From: Photobacterium ganghwense
GTDB taxonomy: Bacteria > Pseudomonadota > Gammaproteobacteria > Enterobacterales > Vibrionaceae
DNA: 64,000 bases
Direction: 5' to 3'
NCBI RefSeq assembly: GCF_003025595.1
Contig: NZ_PYMI01000001.1
Location: forward strand, 186,001 to 250,000
Part shown: positions 18,505 to 27,025 of the stretch, in pieces
Layout: the number at the start of each line of letters is the position of its first letter
How positions within the stretch are numbered: position 1 is the stretch's first letter
Translations under genes and position numbers: made by a program
Notes under the pieces: generated by a model
What the model was told of the DNA's origin: nothing
Databases searched by the model: none
The model's input: only the letters and a program-made list of their open reading frames with translations

Positions 18505-18582
18505 GCCCGCAACGCACACGCTGACGTAAATATAATGCTGTGTCATCAATTCCTTTCGATGAACCGGCTGACTAACGGATAC

Positions 18583-18614
18583 AAAAACGCCACTGAGTTT
18601 CAGTGGCGTTTTTC
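18583..18614. terminator. Bidirectional terminator after sanA
   Basis: Perfect stem AAAAACGCCACTGA / TCAGTGGCGTTTTT with a short GTT-type loop. It can also end the minus-strand small gene at 18629. Confidence 0.88.
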
Positions 18615-18628
18615 ATCACAAATACTGT

Positions 18629-18751
18629 TCAATTGACTTTCGCCTTAGAGCCGTCGGCAAAGGATCTGATAAATTTTTCTCTTACGCTACGCATGTGAGT
18701 TTGTACTTCACTCTGAATGCGCTTTTTCATCAAAACCTTCTTTGTACTCAT
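18629..18751 (-). CDS. Small basic protein, 40 residues, unknown
   Basis: MSTKKVLMKKRIQSEVQTHM then RSVREKFIRSFADGSKAKVN, a single amphipathic, strongly basic helix. GGGAC three to four bases before the ATG could serve as ribosome site, and a bidirectional terminator lies 15 bases after its stop, which is the layout of a real small gene. I recognise no family. Antisense coding or chance is possible. Confidence 0.45.
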   Translation of the reverse strand: MSTKKVLMKKRIQSEVQTHMRSVREKFIRSFADGSKAKVN

Positions 18752-18821
18752 TGTGTCCCTAGCCTTTTTGTATATTAATTATGATTCCTTTTTACTTATG
18801 ATACATAAGGCATAACAGTAA

Positions 18822-19091
18822 CTAAATACTGTATTCATCAGGTGCCAACCTTAATTGGAGCAAGATCACACTTGTTTCGCCAAAAACCTGCTGTGCGTCC
18901 ATAACACCAGTCAAAGTATTGACATTGTTGTTCAGGTCAGATTCATCCAAATGATGCCCTTCTGCCAGGCGAACATCATCATTACGCCACGACTTTTTTG
19001 TTAACATATCTGACGGTGTACCCCATAAGATGCGACGGGGAATACTTTCTGTTTCATGGGTGACAGCTTCAATGGGTATATTCCCACACAT
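18822..19091 (-). CDS. Hypothetical protein, 89 residues
   Basis: An open frame with fairly protein-like composition (ESIPRRILWGTPSDMLTKKS, LAEGHHLDESDLNNNVNTLT) but no recognisable domain, membrane segment or signal. AGGGA lies directly against the ATG, too close for a good ribosome site. It points the same way as the small basic gene downstream. Possibly a remnant. Confidence 0.3.
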   Translation of the reverse strand: MCGNIPIEAVTHETESIPRRILWGTPSDMLTKKSWRNDDVRLAEGHHLDESDLNNNVNTLTGVMDAQQVFGETSVILLQLRLAPDEYSI

Positions 19092-19256
19092 TCCCTGAAC
19101 ACCAACTCACAAAAAGAAAAACCCACCCGATAAAGGCACAACATTTGCGCGCTCTTTGGTTAACAATAGCCATACAACTGATAACATCTGTACCCGATTC
19201 ACCGCCAAGACAAGCACTTGCTCGGTAATAACTATAATCTAGCGAAAGGAACTATT

Positions 19257-20627
19257 ATGACAGCCTTGACCATGACCCTACGTAAGTGGCTGTTTGACCG
19301 GAACAGTATTATTCTGCTGGCAGACATCGCCCTTTTTACAATACTGCTGAATACCCTGCCTTTTGACCACAACGTGGTTGTCGGCCTGAGTATTCTGGTG
19401 TTCGTTGCTGTACTTTGGCTGACGGAAGCGCTACACGTCAGTATTACCGCTATCCTGATTCCTATTCTGGCAATTGGATTTGGCATTTTCCAGACGCCTC
19501 AGGCGCTCAGTAACTATGCCAACCCGATTATTTTCCTTTTCCTGGGTGGTTTCGCTTTGGCAGCCGCACTGCATAAGCAAGAACTGGATAAAGCGATTGC
19601 TGACAAAGTACTGCTGATGGCTAAAGGCAAGATGTCTGTTGCCGTATTCATGCTGTTTGGGGTGACTGCAGGCCTGTCTATGTGGATCAGTAATACAGCC
19701 ACTGCTGCAATGATGCTGCCACTGGTACTGGGTGTCCTGAACAAAGTTAACGCCAAAAGTGAACGCAGTACTTATGTCTTCGTGTTGCTGGGTATCGCTT
19801 ACTGTGCAAGCATCGGTGGTATCGCAACCATCGTTGGTAGCCCACCAAACGCCATTGCCGCTGCAGAAGTGGGTCTGAGCTTTACAGAGTGGATGGCATT
19901 CGGTGTGCCAGTTACAGCTATCCTGCTACCTGTTTCTGTAGGTTTGCTGTACCTGCTGCTTAAACCAAACCTGAACCACACGTTCGAACTGGATCATAAG
20001 CCGGTTGAATGGACCAACGGTAAACTTGCGACACTGGTTATCTTCTCTATCACTGTCTTCCTGTGGATTTTCAGCAAACCGATTAACGCATTCCTGGGTG
20101 GTTTCGGCAGCTTCGACACTCTGGTAGCTCTGTTTGCCATCGTCATGCTGGGCACCTCGCGCGTTGTTGAGTGGAAAGATATCCAAAAATCAACTGACTG
20201 GGGCGTTCTGCTGCTGTTCGGTGGTGGTATCTGTCTGAGTAATATCCTGAAAGCAACCGGCACCAGTGTGTTCCTGGCTGAAGGGCTGAGTGGTTTCCTG
20301 GATCAAGCTGGTCTGTTCTTCACGATTCTGGTTATTGCGGGCTTCGTTGTCTTCCTGACTGAGTTTGCAAGTAACACGGCAAGTGCGGCACTGCTGGTGC
20401 CAGTATTTGCGACCGTAGCAGAAGCGTTGGGTGTATCACCTGTCATTCTGTCTGCTCTGATTGCTGTTGCCGCTTCATGTGCCTTCATGTTGCCAGTGGC
20501 AACACCACCTAACGCAATCGTGTTTGGTTCGGGCCACATCAAGCAGTCTGAGATGATGAAAGCCGGTATCTACCTGAACCTGGCTTGTATTGTGGTGCTG
20601 ACACTGATTGCTTACCTGTTCTGGTAA
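19257..20627 (+). CDS. DASS/SLC13 family sodium:dicarboxylate symporter (VcINDY-like)
   Basis: Inner-membrane sodium-coupled carboxylate importer (succinate, malate or citrate class). 456 residues from the ATG at 19257, which has AAGGA seven bases upstream. The two SNT motifs that bind substrate carboxylates and Na+ are present: [15 protein letters not shown] in the first half and [14 protein letters not shown] in the second; each repeat also has its re-entrant loop, [13 protein letters not shown] and [13 protein letters not shown]. About eleven hydrophobic segments. Length and motifs match VcINDY of Vibrio cholerae (462 residues). A terminator follows directly. The exact substrate is not readable. 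Confidence 0.93.
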   Translation: MTALTMTLRKWLFDRNSIILLADIALFTILLNTLPFDHNVVVGLSILVFVAVLWLTEALHVSITAILIPILAIGFGIFQTPQALSNYANPIIFLFLGGFALAAALHKQELDKAIADKVLLMAKGKMSVAVFMLFGVTAGLSMWISNTATAAMMLPLVLGVLNKVNAKSERSTYVFVLLGIAYCASIGGIATIVGSPPNAIAAAEVGLSFTEWMAFGVPVTAILLPVSVGLLYLLLKPNLNHTFELDHKPVEWTNGKLATLVIFSITVFLWIFSKPINAFLGGFGSFDTLVALFAIVMLGTSRVVEWKDIQKSTDWGVLLLFGGGICLSNILKATGTSVFLAEGLSGFLDQAGLFFTILVIAGFVVFLTEFASNTASAALLVPVFATVAEALGVSPVILSALIAVAASCAFMLPVATPPNAIVFGSGHIKQSEMMKAGIYLNLACIVVLTLIAYLFW

Positions 20628-20653
20628 TCCGCCAGCCTGCTCAAACATTCAAT

Positions 20654-20683
20654 AAAAAGGGCCTCTCAAATTGAGAGGCCCTT
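20654..20683 (+). terminator. Terminator after DASS transporter gene
   Basis: AAAAAGGGCCTCTCAA / TTGAGAGGCCCTTCT perfect stem, 27 bases after the stop codon. Confidence 0.88.
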
Positions 20684-20852
20684 CTGTTTCTGCCATATCC
20701 CGGCCCAATTACCCCCAATCGCCCCAATAAAAACGCCTTCATAGCACTCACGGATGCCAATCTACTGCCCTCTCGTCGTAATACACGAATGCTCCCTAGC
20801 GACAAAAAAGCCAGACAAGCATCTCCTGGCCGGGTTACACACAGATTCAAAT

Positions 20853-20900
20853 AAAAAGACCAATATGAACAGCTGTAAGCTGAACATATCGGTCTTTTTT
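20853..20900. terminator. Long bidirectional terminator downstream of oxidoreductase gene
   Basis: AAAAAGACC-ATATG-CAGC pairs with GCTG-CATAT-GGTCTTTTTT with two small bulges. A run on one side and T run on the other; it most likely ends the minus-strand oxidoreductase transcript. Between this and the previous terminator (20684-20852) no gene is supported. Confidence 0.75.
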
Positions 20901-21006
20901 CGTTCATCAATATCGTGCGTCTAAAAGCACCTGTGTTTTTAGGTATCCTTCAGTTGCTGCTTATACATCGACTCAAGTCAGACGAGCAGTATTCACTGAT
21001 TAGGTA

Positions 21007-21987
21007 TTACAGCTTATCGGCCGGATAGCGCACACCAATAATTTCTCGAGCCTGAGTAATGATTGCACTGACAATCTGGCTGCGCAGTAACCCTTCATGG
21101 TCAACCTGCTGGCTCTCTACCAATTCGGCAAAAACTTCGGCCTCATAGCGCATCGCATTCTCATCCTGCGCTACGGACAAATCGACGACGGGTTCACCTC
21201 GACGGTGCAGTTTTACACCATGACATTCAGAAATAAAATCAACCAGTAACGTACCCTGCTCGCCCTGAATTTCACTTGGGATAATTCCATCGCTCACTTT
21301 TGAGTGACACACCACCACGTCACACTCGCGGTAATGCAACACAAGCGTACCGTGCGCATCAACACCCGAATCCAGAAGTGCCCCCTGTGCCGTAAAACTG
21401 TTAGGCTCACCAAACAGTGCAATCGCCGTGCTCAACGGATAAATGCCAATATCCATCAGTGAACCATTGGAAAACGCCGGGTTAAACGTATTCGGATTTT
21501 CACCGTCCAGGTATTTCTGGTAACGGGAAGAGTACTGGCAGTAAGACAAATACACTTTGCGCAATTTACCCAACTTCGGTAACGCCTGTTTCATGGCGTA
21601 AAAGTTCGGCGTATACGTTGCTTTCATAGCTTCAAACAGCACCACCTGATTCTGTTGCGCGACATCAATCAAGTCCTGAACTTCAGTGAAGTTCGATGCA
21701 AGCGGCTTTTCACCAATCACGTGTTTACCTGCCTGAAGAAACTGTTTCGCCTGCGGGGCATGAAACGAGTTCGGGCTGGCAATGTACACTGCATCGATAG
21801 CCTCAGAGGCCGCCATCGTTTCCAGCGAGTCAAAGCACTCAGCGGTATCATATTTTGCGGCAAAGGCTTTCGCCTGCTCCATTGTCCGGGAGTATACCGC
21901 TGCCAACTGATACTTGCCTGACGCGAGCGCTGCCTCGATAAAACGGTCGGTAATCCAGTTTGTGCCTATTACACCCAAGCGAATCAT
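21007..21987 (-). CDS. Gfo/Idh/MocA family NAD(P)-dependent oxidoreductase
   Basis: 326 residues. N-terminal Rossmann domain beginning IRLGVIGTNWITDRFIEAAL (nucleotide loop G-x-G-T-N-W), ASPNSFHAPQAKQFLQAGKH, and the signature EKP in GKHVIGEKPLASNF, in which Lys is the conserved catalytic/nicotinamide-pocket residue; then the C-terminal alpha/beta dimerisation domain with GSLMDIGIYPLSTAIALFGEP containing the conserved D-x-G-x-Y/H-P-L motif. AAAGGA seven bases before ATG. Substrate is likely a sugar-type alcohol but cannot be named. It is divergent from the FabH-like gene, with about 157 bases between them for both promoters. Confidence 0.88.
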   Translation of the reverse strand: MIRLGVIGTNWITDRFIEAALASGKYQLAAVYSRTMEQAKAFAAKYDTAECFDSLETMAASEAIDAVYIASPNSFHAPQAKQFLQAGKHVIGEKPLASNFTEVQDLIDVAQQNQVVLFEAMKATYTPNFYAMKQALPKLGKLRKVYLSYCQYSSRYQKYLDGENPNTFNPAFSNGSLMDIGIYPLSTAIALFGEPNSFTAQGALLDSGVDAHGTLVLHYRECDVVVCHSKVSDGIIPSEIQGEQGTLLVDFISECHGVKLHRRGEPVVDLSVAQDENAMRYEAEVFAELVESQQVDHEGLLRSQIVSAIITQAREIIGVRYPADKL

Positions 21988-22144
21988 GGTTTATTCCTTT
22001 TTTTAATGTGTACCTGCTGATTGTAACAAATCCTTTTCCTGATGAATCGCTCCATATTTCAAGCTGACGCACTGATTTTCTGTTGTAATTACGTTAAGGT
22101 GTCATGGCGAAATTGTGTTGGACAACAATAATAAGAGTCATCCT

Positions 22145-23215
22145 ATGTACTATGCCGAAATTACTGGTTGGGGAAAGTGTCTGCCGCCAACCGAACTGAC
22201 AAACGAAGAACTGAGTCAGTTTGTTGATACTTCTGATGAATGGATCCGCACCCGCACCGGTATTCATTCTCGTCGCATCAGCCATGTGAAAACTTCTGAA
22301 CTGGCCAAAGTGGCTGGCGAACGCGCACTGGCTGCGGCAGGAATTGATGGTTCCGAGCTGGACCTCATCATTGTCGCGACGTGCTCACCGGATACCCTGG
22401 TTCCAAATATCGCGTCGAAAGTCCAGCTGGATTTAGGGGCTAAGAAAGCCGCAGCATTTGATATGAATGCGGCATGCACAGGATTTCTCTACGGGCTGGA
22501 AACAGCCAGTAAAATGATTCAGGCCGGCAACTATGAGCATGCACTGGTTATTGGTGCTGAGCGTCTGTCCTGGTATCTGGACTGGAGTAAACGTGACACG
22601 GCAGTTCTGTTCGGTGACGGTGCGGGTGCTGTGGTATTAAGCCGCTCCACACAGCATTCTGGACTACTGACAGCTCAGCTGGGTTGTGATTCAGAAGGTC
22701 GCGACGTACTGGCGATTCCGGATTTTGGAGTCGGGATGGATCGCTACAGCCCGGATGCAGGACACTTTGCGTTCAACTTTGTCGGACGTGAAATCTTCCG
22801 CCGTGCGGTGCGTGGAATGGGAACCGCAGCCAAAATGGTCATGGAGCGCGCTAACCTGACGCAGGATGACATTGACGTCGTCATCCCCCATCAGGCAAAC
22901 CAGCGCATTATTGAAGCGCTGTGCGAGCATTCCGGCATCCCGCTGGAAAAAGCCTTCATCAATATCCATAAATACGGCAATACCTCGGCTGCCACTGTGC
23001 CTATCGCGCTGTGTGAAGCCGTTGAAGAAGGCAAAATCAAGCCTGGAGACACCATTCTGTCAGCTGCCTTTGGTGCAGGGTTGACCTGGGGGGCTGGCGT
23101 CATTCAATGGGGACCGAGGGTTGAGCCACGCCATCCGTGCGATGCGGATTTGCCTGAATGCCACTTCACAGCCACAGAATTACTGGCCGACGCCATCAAA
23201 AACTGCAAACGTTAA
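22145..23215 (+). CDS. Beta-ketoacyl-ACP synthase III-like protein (FabH family)
   Basis: Condensing enzyme of the FabH/chalcone synthase-like thiolase superfamily, expected to join an acyl-CoA primer with malonyl-ACP. Catalytic triad visible: Cys111 in [12 protein letters not shown], His in [13 protein letters not shown], Asn in [16 protein letters not shown]-terminal [14 protein letters not shown]. At 356 residues it is about 40 longer than housekeeping FabH, with an extra C-terminal tail ([20 protein letters not shown]). The start at 22145 has AAGAG upstream. It is alone, not in the fab cluster (no plsX, fabD, fabG), so it is probably a second, specialised KAS III. Confidence 0.88.
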   Translation: MYYAEITGWGKCLPPTELTNEELSQFVDTSDEWIRTRTGIHSRRISHVKTSELAKVAGERALAAAGIDGSELDLIIVATCSPDTLVPNIASKVQLDLGAKKAAAFDMNAACTGFLYGLETASKMIQAGNYEHALVIGAERLSWYLDWSKRDTAVLFGDGAGAVVLSRSTQHSGLLTAQLGCDSEGRDVLAIPDFGVGMDRYSPDAGHFAFNFVGREIFRRAVRGMGTAAKMVMERANLTQDDIDVVIPHQANQRIIEALCEHSGIPLEKAFINIHKYGNTSAATVPIALCEAVEEGKIKPGDTILSAAFGAGLTWGAGVIQWGPRVEPRHPCDADLPECHFTATELLADAIKNCKR

Positions 23216-23257
23216 CAGCAGTTATCGGATATGTCCGTCATGAGTCTCTGAAACAAC

Positions 23258-23290
23258 AAAACCCGTGCAGCCTAATGCACGGGTTTCTTT
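23258..23290 (+). terminator. Terminator after FabH-like gene
   Basis: AAAACCCGTGCA / TGCACGGGTTTCTTTT stem with a short loop, about 45 bases after the stop. Confidence 0.85.
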
Positions 23291-23367
23291 TCGTCGAGAG
23301 CACACCTTTTGGGGGCTGAAATATTCTGGTACTTAAGGTGAAGGCTGTGGAAAGTTACGCGATATAG

Positions 23368-23457
23368 CCAAATACCTATTAACCAAACAGCTATTAGCTA
23401 AACACATATTAGCCAAACATCTATTAGCCAAACATCTATTAGCCAAACACCTATTAA
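23368..23457. repeat. Six tandem copies of a 15-bp unit
   Basis: Consensus CCAAACAYCTATTAG; units start at 23368, 23383, 23398, 23413, 23428 and 23443, the fourth and fifth identical, the outer ones with two to four changes. The unit carries stop codons on the minus strand and is not coding. It lies between the FabH-like terminator and the rhlE stop codon. Confidence 0.9.
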
Positions 23458-23469
23458 ATACAGATACCG

Positions 23470-24717
23470 TTAGCGGCTGACACGACGCCCACGATTCTTA
23501 TGAATCTGATGCTTAGCTTTGGCGCGGCGCTTATCGCTTGAACGACCTCGACGGAGATTTTCCAGTGGTTCTGCCGTTGGATCCGGCTCATAACCTTCCA
23601 GCCATTGCTGCGGCAAGCGGGTATCCAACAGTTCTTCAATGGCTCGCAGCGCCCATTCTTCATCAAGACTCATCAACGAAATTGCCTTGCCGGTCTGGCC
23701 TGCACGCCCGGTACGACCGATACGGTGCACATAGTCTTCTGCTTTAAACGGCATATCGAAGTTCACAACATGCTCTAGCTGTTCGATGTCCAGCCCTCGA
23801 GCGGCCACATCCGTCGCCACTAATGCACGCACTTTACCTTCTTTGAACTGCTCAAGCGCACGTTGACGAGCGCCCTGACTTTTATCCCCGTTAATAGAAA
23901 CCGCTTTGATCCCATCTTTACCCAGCTCTTTGGCCAGTTCATCGGAGCCCTGTTTGGTTTTCGTGAAAATCAGTACCTGCTGCCAGTTGCCGGAACCGAT
24001 CAGATAAGAGAGCAACTCGCGCTTACGATGCTTATCTACCGGGTAGACCATTTGTTCTACCGTGACGGCAGTACTGTTTGCCGGAGATACTTCAATTTCT
24101 TTCGGATCCTTGAGGATACGGTACGCCAGCTCTTTCACTTTCGGGCCAAACGTCGCAGAAAAAAACAGTGTCTGACGCTCAGCTTTGATGCGCTTCATGA
24201 TCCGTTTGATATCGTCAATGAAACCCATATCCAGCATGCGATCCGCTTCGTCCAGCACCAGCATGCTGATCTGGCTGAGATCAACGGTCCCGACATAGGC
24301 ATGATCCAGCAGGCGTCCCGGCGTTGCGACCAGAATATCCACGCCCTGTTCCAATGCTTTTACCTGCATCTTAATACTGGTTCCACCGTAAGCCGTGACA
24401 ATGCGTAAATCGGTTTCTTTGGCATAACCGCTCAGGCTTTCAAAAACCTGCTGCGCCAGTTCACGGGTCGGCGTCAAAATCAGCGCCTTCACGGTTTTAG
24501 CGCCATAAGAACGTGCCGGTTCCGCCATCAGCTGCTGGATCAACGGCAAGCCAAACGCTGCCGTTTTGCCGGTTCCGGTCTGCGCGCCCGCCAACACATC
24601 ATGCCCGGCAAGCACTTCAGGAATAGCCTGTTGCTGAACCGGTGTCGGCTGTTGAAAACCCAGAGCATGGATATTGGAGATAAGTTGGCTGTTAAGCCCT
24701 AAAGCTTGGAAAGGCAT
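23470..24717 (-). CDS. rhlE: DEAD-box ATP-dependent RNA helicase (RhlE-like)
   Basis: Unwinds short RNA duplexes; RhlE types act in ribosome assembly and RNA decay. Motifs in order: Q motif GFQQPTPVQQQAI, I AQTGTGKTAAFGLP, Ia PTRELAQQV, II VLDEADRMLDMGF, III FSATF, IV LIFTKTK, V ATDVAARGLDIE, VI HRIGRTGRAGQ. About 415 residues with a basic tail RRGRSSDKRRAKAKH rich in Arg/Lys for RNA binding. The start at 24717 (MPFQALGLNSQLI) fits the family; another ATG five codons upstream (24732) is possible. It belongs to the RhlE/SrmB-like group; assignment within that group is by overall resemblance. Confidence 0.88.
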   Translation of the reverse strand: MPFQALGLNSQLISNIHALGFQQPTPVQQQAIPEVLAGHDVLAGAQTGTGKTAAFGLPLIQQLMAEPARSYGAKTVKALILTPTRELAQQVFESLSGYAKETDLRIVTAYGGTSIKMQVKALEQGVDILVATPGRLLDHAYVGTVDLSQISMLVLDEADRMLDMGFIDDIKRIMKRIKAERQTLFFSATFGPKVKELAYRILKDPKEIEVSPANSTAVTVEQMVYPVDKHRKRELLSYLIGSGNWQQVLIFTKTKQGSDELAKELGKDGIKAVSINGDKSQGARQRALEQFKEGKVRALVATDVAARGLDIEQLEHVVNFDMPFKAEDYVHRIGRTGRAGQTGKAISLMSLDEEWALRAIEELLDTRLPQQWLEGYEPDPTAEPLENLRRGRSSDKRRAKAKHQIHKNRGRRVSR

Positions 24718-24877
24718 GTTGGAATCCGGCATTGATAAAACGAGCGGGGATTCTAGCAGAGTTCATTCACAACCGTTAGCATCTGGCGAGATTCATTACA
24801 CTTTCTCACTGTCTACCTTTTCATGATTCTGGCTGTACCCCGTCAGTATCAGCCAACACGCGGATTCCCCGAAAAGC

Positions 24878-24905
24878 AAAAAAGCACCGCCAGCGGTGCT
24901 TTTTT
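24878..24905. terminator. Bidirectional terminator between nagK and rhlE
   Basis: AAAAAAGCACCGC / GCGGTGCTTTTTT stem with a CA loop; ends the minus-strand nagK transcript before rhlE. Confidence 0.9.
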
Positions 24906-24987
24906 CATTGAGGTTATTTCTTTATAACCTTGTGTCCTTATAAAGAACAAAAATAGTTTTGCTATGCGATTTTGCTACAGCCGCCGA

Positions 24988-25896
24988 TTAGCGGATGTTC
25001 AGGAATGCCGCACCACGAACACCACCAGCATCACCGTGTTTCGCTTTGATGATTTTAGGTACGCGGGCAACCGACAACAGGTGCTTAGGCAGTCGTTTAG
25101 GCAACTCTGAATACAGCAGGTCAAAATTCGACAGTCCACCACCCAGCACCACCACATGCGGGTCAAACGCCGTGAACAAGTTTGCCAGACAGATTGCCAG
25201 CATTTCCATAAAGCGATCGACATGCTCAACGGCTTGCACTTCACCTTCGCCGTACTGCTTGATGATGTCTACCGCTTTCAGATTTTCGCCATAGTAATGG
25301 GCATACAGCTGCTCGAAACCACGACCAGACAGGTAGTTGTCAATACAGCCTTTATTGTTACAGCCGCACTCAAACAACGGTGCTTTCTCGCCCAGATGGA
25401 ACCAGGCATCGATAGGCATACGCGTATGACCCAGTTCACCCGCGACGTGATTTTTGCCGGAGAAGACCTGGCCATCAATGACAATGCCGCCACCAAATCC
25501 GGTGCCCAGGATCAGACCCAGTACGGATTTTTCACCCTGCAGCTCACTGTCCCACGCTTCTGAAAGCGCAAAGCAGTTAGCGTCATTATCAATCTGAACG
25601 CTACGACCAATACGGCTTTCCAGATCTTTACGCAGGAAACGGCCTTTGGCTGCAGGCACATTTGAAGTCAGTAGTGCACCATCTTCCGCATCTTCCATAC
25701 CCGGAATACCAATACCGATCTGGCCCTGAGTTCCAAATTCACGGTCGGCTTTTTCAATAATGTCGACAAGGATATCCACCAGCTTGTCGTAATCATCCCC
25801 CGGTGTCGGTACTCGCTCAGTAGCCACCCGCTCCAGTTTTTCGTTAAAGGCGCCAAATTCAATCTTGGTTCCGCCAATATCAAAGCCGTAGTACAT
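24988..25896 (-). CDS. nagK: N-acetyl-D-glucosamine kinase (ROK family)
   Basis: Phosphorylates free GlcNAc to GlcNAc-6-P, feeding chitin or cell-wall-derived sugar into the Nag pathway. Close to E. coli NagK throughout: [15 protein letters not shown] (ATP-binding loop DIGGTK), [20 protein letters not shown] with catalytic Asp, [22 protein letters not shown], the zinc motif [17 protein letters not shown] (three Cys plus upstream His), and C-terminal [13 protein letters not shown] use the ATG at 25896, equal to the E. coli start, with GGAG eight bases upstream; the frame continues seven codons further. Chitin use fits a marine vibrio. Single-gene unit with its own terminator. Confidence 0.95.
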   Translation of the reverse strand: MYYGFDIGGTKIEFGAFNEKLERVATERVPTPGDDYDKLVDILVDIIEKADREFGTQGQIGIGIPGMEDAEDGALLTSNVPAAKGRFLRKDLESRIGRSVQIDNDANCFALSEAWDSELQGEKSVLGLILGTGFGGGIVIDGQVFSGKNHVAGELGHTRMPIDAWFHLGEKAPLFECGCNNKGCIDNYLSGRGFEQLYAHYYGENLKAVDIIKQYGEGEVQAVEHVDRFMEMLAICLANLFTAFDPHVVVLGGGLSNFDLLYSELPKRLPKHLLSVARVPKIIKAKHGDAGGVRGAAFLNIR

Positions 25897-26061
25897 CCCG
25901 CACTCTCCGAAAGTCATTTAAAAACAAAACTGTAAAAAATTATCCACACTTCTACACCTACAGACTGTGATGAGGTACAGATTTAGCGGGGTCTGTTCCA
26001 TGCGCTCTGTCGCGATTGCCGAAAGAAACATCGATATGTTGCATATTGTAACGCAGGAATG

Positions 26062-26793
26062 TCATTTTATTACTGAATAGCCGGCCATACATTCGGACAA
26101 ATCTTTCAGCGCGTTTGCTTCCGGCAAGGTGCGATTGAGCTTGCCGGTCATGTAGCGTTCGCGAAATACATCAAACCACAAGTCGAGCACCTCGGCATTT
26201 TTTGTCTCGCCGTACAGATCCACGATACGTGCAGCCACTTCAGCAGTTCCCAGCTGATTGGCTTTGGTGGCTTCGCGCACCTGATAACGGGAAGGCTTAT
26301 CCGGATCTATCGACAGCACAGGCAAGTGATTCAGATATGGGCTCTTCCGGAACATTTTCTTGGCTTCCGCCCAGCTGCCGTCCAGCAAAATAAACAACGG
26401 CCGCTTATCCGGTTGCGCACTGACTTCCGCGGCCACTCGCTCAGGTACCGCGTATTCGGCTGGGAAAATCACATATGGCTGCCACTGTGGATCATTAAGC
26501 AGGGCCAGCATGTCGGGATTGGGTTCCGTCCGTGACCAGATAAACGCAAACGTATCTTTGAACAAATCGGCCACTAATCGCCCGGTATTGCTTGGCTTCA
26601 GCACTTCATCGTCATACATCAGCAGCATAAAGGCAGCCTGAGAATCAATGTCTGGCTTACTTGAACAAATACACAGGTGAGTACGTAACATGCAGTAGAG
26701 ACAGCGCTCAACTTTACCGCCTCGAGCCAGAAATGGCCGGGTTGAGCGAGCAAGACGCTCATCATACAACTTATGAACAGCATGAATACGCAT
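26062..26793 (-). CDS. tapT: DTW-domain tRNA-uridine aminocarboxypropyltransferase (TapT/YfiP)
   Basis: Makes acp3U in the variable loop (position 47 in E. coli) of some tRNAs using S-adenosylmethionine. 243 residues from the ATG at 26793; a TTG four codons upstream is a weaker choice. Zinc-type cysteines C31-x2-C34-x6-C41-x-C43 (ERCLYCMLRTHLCICS) near the N-terminus, then the DTW-type motif LLDGSWAEAKKMFRKSPYL (here DGSW), LPVLSIDPDKPSRYQVREA and LSTAEA-like LGTAEVAA. All are features of the DTW family. Function is transferred from E. coli TapT (YfiP). Confidence 0.85.
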   Translation of the reverse strand: MRIHAVHKLYDERLARSTRPFLARGGKVERCLYCMLRTHLCICSSKPDIDSQAAFMLLMYDDEVLKPSNTGRLVADLFKDTFAFIWSRTEPNPDMLALLNDPQWQPYVIFPAEYAVPERVAAEVSAQPDKRPLFILLDGSWAEAKKMFRKSPYLNHLPVLSIDPDKPSRYQVREATKANQLGTAEVAARIVDLYGETKNAEVLDLWFDVFRERYMTGKLNRTLPEANALKDLSECMAGYSVIK

Positions 26794-26810
26794 AACAGAT
26801 ACCAAACAAT

Positions 26811-26837
26811 AAAAAACGCCAGCATTGTACTGGCGTC
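26811..26837 (-). terminator. Terminator between chemoreceptor and tapT
   Basis: ACGCCAG / CTGGCGT stem with a T run on the minus strand; would stop transcription coming from the chemoreceptor gene. The 200 bases up to the chemoreceptor stop are pyrimidine-rich on the plus strand (CTTTTT-type stretches) without a gene. Confidence 0.8.
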
Positions 26838-27025
26838 TGAATCAGTTGCAATGATTACGCGTTAATTCCTACCGTTAGACGTGTTCTCATGGTGTTTTTT
26901 ACGCTTTTTCTGCTCTTTTTTCACAGGGCTTTTTCGCAGGGCATTTTCACAGTTTTTTTTCTGCTCATTGCCTCTGTTGCCTGTTTACCAACAACCTTGC
27001 CCGACGGGAAAACAGGCTTATCCGT

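Noticed and set aside
23368..23457. CRISPR-like array
   Set aside because: Units are 15 bp in direct tandem with no spacers, and no cas gene is near.
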